Part shown: positions 6,011 through 6,819 of the stretch, piece after piece | Layout: each line of letters starts with the position of its first letter | Numbering within the stretch: the stretch's first letter is position 1 | From: an uncultured Phycisphaerales bacterium | GTDB taxonomy: Bacteria > Planctomycetota > Phycisphaerae > Phycisphaerales > UBA1924 | Length of the DNA: 6,819 bases | NCBI GenBank assembly: GCA_937891445.1 | Contig: CALAFV010000360.1 | Location: forward strand, 1 to 6,819 | Reading direction: 5' to 3' | The notes under the pieces: model-generated | The model's input: only the letters and a program-made list of their open reading frames with translations | The model's database searches: none | What the model was told of the DNA's origin: nothing | Translations under genes and position numbers: made by a program

Positions 6011-6646
6011 TCACTTCTTGCTGGCGCCGGTCGCGGCGGACTTGGCGGGGGCCTTGCCGCCGGCCGCGGCGAACTGGTTGTTCATGTAGGTGACGACCTC
6101 TTCGGTGATGTCGTGGCGGGAGTCGATGTAGAGGGCGCGCTTGAGGGCGACGGCACGCTGGAAGTCCTCGGCGCTGGAGGTGGGGATCTCGATGCTCTCG
6201 TCGGAGGCCAGCACCATCGTGTAGCCGCGGGCCTTGGCGATCTCCTCGGCGGCCTGCTCCACCTTCCTGTAGAGGTCGGCGAGGGCCTCGAGCTTGCGGC
6301 GGTTGACGAGGCGCCGGCTGACCCCGAGGTTGGCTTCGAGCTGGATCTCGCGGCGATAGACGTCTTCGAGCTTGGCTCGCTTTTCGGGGCCTTCGGGCAG
6401 GAGTTTGATGGCTTCCTTGTCGGCCTCGATGCGCTTGGCCTCGTCCTTGAGATTCTGCTCGAACTTCGCGCCGTACTCGTTGAGTTCCTGGGACTTGGCG
6501 GCGTTCTCGTCGAGGCCGGCGATGACCCGCTCCATGTCCACGAAGGCGATCACGGGCTGGGGCGGGGCGGAGCGACCCGCGGTGAACGCCAGGGTGGCGG
6601 CGGCGACGACGAGGAGGAGCACCGTGGGCACGTACGGTCGTTTCAT
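6011..6646 (-). CDS. OmpH/Skp-family periplasmic chaperone-like protein
   Basis: Skp/OmpH proteins are trimeric periplasmic chaperones that hold unfolded outer-membrane proteins on the way to the BAM complex. The product has 211 residues (E. coli Skp about 160). A basic start and a hydrophobic stretch at 8-23 form a signal peptide or membrane anchor; cleavage near Ala23-Gly24 is possible, but there is no clear lipobox. The core begins with the strand VIAFVDMERVIAGLDE (32-47). Long charged coiled-coil arms follow at about 48-140 (KSQELNEYGAKFEQNLKDEAKRIEADKEAI, then YRREIQLEANLGVSRRLVNRRKLEALADLYRKVEQAAEEIAKARG). The return strand is YTMVLASDESIEI (142-154), and the family-typical ending YIDSRHDITEEVVTYMN lies at 173-189. 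The Ala/Lys/Gly tail (193-211) is low in complexity. It is the first gene of the lpxD-lpxC cluster, matching the skp-lpxD order in many Gram-negative bacteria. The bamA gene often found upstream is not inside the window. Confidence 0.9.
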   Translation of the reverse strand: MKRPYVPTVLLLVVAAATLAFTAGRSAPPQPVIAFVDMERVIAGLDENAAKSQELNEYGAKFEQNLKDEAKRIEADKEAIKLLPEGPEKRAKLEDVYRREIQLEANLGVSRRLVNRRKLEALADLYRKVEQAAEEIAKARGYTMVLASDESIEIPTSSAEDFQRAVALKRALYIDSRHDITEEVVTYMNNQFAAAGGKAPAKSAATGASKK

Positions 6647-6681
6647 GGTCGGGTCATCCGGGTGGTTAGGGGGGGCCGACC

Positions 6682-6687
6682 ATCATA
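6682..6687 (-). promoter_or_regulatory. Candidate -10 box of the ompH-lpxD-lpxC operon
   Basis: The minus strand reads TATGAT (6687-6682), five of six matches to the -10 consensus, 35 nt before the ompH ATG. The region upstream is C-rich (6688-6710) and has no convincing -35 hexamer at 16-18 nt. It is the best promoter-like sequence in the 173-bp gene-free stretch at the right edge. Confidence 0.35.
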
Positions 6688-6721
6688 CGGGCGCGGGGGG
6701 GTGGGGGATCAGGCACTGGGG

Positions 6722-6742
6722 GAGGACTGAGGACTGAGGACT
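6722..6742. repeat. Three perfect tandem copies of the heptamer GAGGACT
   Basis: GAGGACT occurs at 6722-6728, 6729-6735 and 6736-6742 without mismatch. It sits about 75 bp upstream of the ompH start, in non-coding sequence. On the transcribed (minus) strand it reads AGTCCTC three times. Its role is unknown; it could be a slippage-prone repeat or a factor-binding array. Confidence 0.85.
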
Positions 6743-6763
6743 TCGTGGTGGTGGGTTTGGGGG

Positions 6764-6818
6764 CTTCTTTGCTGCTTTGGTGCTTTGCTGGTTTGCTGCT
6801 TTGTCCTGCCGTCCTGCC
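6764..6818. repeat. Low-complexity TTTGCTG-type repeat region
   Basis: TTTGCTGCTTTG occurs twice exactly (6768-6779 and 6792-6803) with related CTTTGCTGG units between. GTCCTGCC is then repeated in tandem (6803-6810 and 6811-6818). The block is much richer in T than the rest of the window and continues to the right edge. I see no gene in it on either strand. Its boundary and full length cannot be judged. Confidence 0.7.
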
Positions 6819-6819
6819 T

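Noticed and set aside
4958..6730. A 590-codon open frame on the plus strand
   Set aside because: It lies antisense to ompH and lpxD, is dominated by Gly, Ala, Asp and Val, and mirrors the GC bias of their codons. The minus-strand frames show clear family motifs.

Overview
The window is very GC-rich DNA (third codon positions mostly G or C) from a bacterium with an outer membrane, most likely a planctomycete and probably of the Phycisphaerae type. The lineage call is an inference. It rests on an ompH-lpxD-lpxC lipid A/outer-membrane cluster next to a planctomycete-style FTLIELLVV pseudopilin, on poorly conserved Pro/Ala-rich one-pass membrane proteins, and on the base composition. Seven protein genes plus one left-edge partial gene account for nearly all of the sequence. 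No RNA gene, CRISPR array, transposase or phage gene was seen.

Left part, plus strand: the C-terminal half of gatA (2-727, tRNA-dependent amidotransferase subunit A, entering from the left edge); an unrecognised one-pass membrane/envelope protein (788-1666); a gap of about 100 bp with two hairpins (1689-1736); and a small helix-turn-helix protein (about 1774-2172). That gene converges with the minus-strand block, leaving only 11 bp between the two stop codons.

Right part, all minus strand, read from high to low coordinates: a repeat-rich upstream region (6647-6819), ompH/skp-like periplasmic chaperone (6646-6011), lpxD (5974-4856), lpxC (4793-3816), a pseudopilin-like H-X9-DG-family protein (3732-3046), and an unrecognised one-pass membrane protein (3062-2184) whose start overlaps the pseudopilin stop by 17 bp. 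OmpH, LpxD and LpxC form a coherent envelope-biogenesis unit: a chaperone for outer-membrane proteins plus two consecutive steps of lipid A synthesis (LpxC deacetylates UDP-3-O-acyl-GlcNAc, then LpxD N-acylates the product). The pseudopilin and its overlapping partner may be a separate unit, because an 83-bp spacer carrying an inverted repeat precedes them.

Nothing here amounts to a demonstrable new biological system. The points most worth a second look are the coupled pseudopilin/membrane-protein pair, an LpxC whose usual GLHT motif is altered although its zinc and catalytic residues are intact, a possible leaderless start for lpxC, the two hairpins ahead of the small HTH gene, and the short tandem repeats upstream of ompH.
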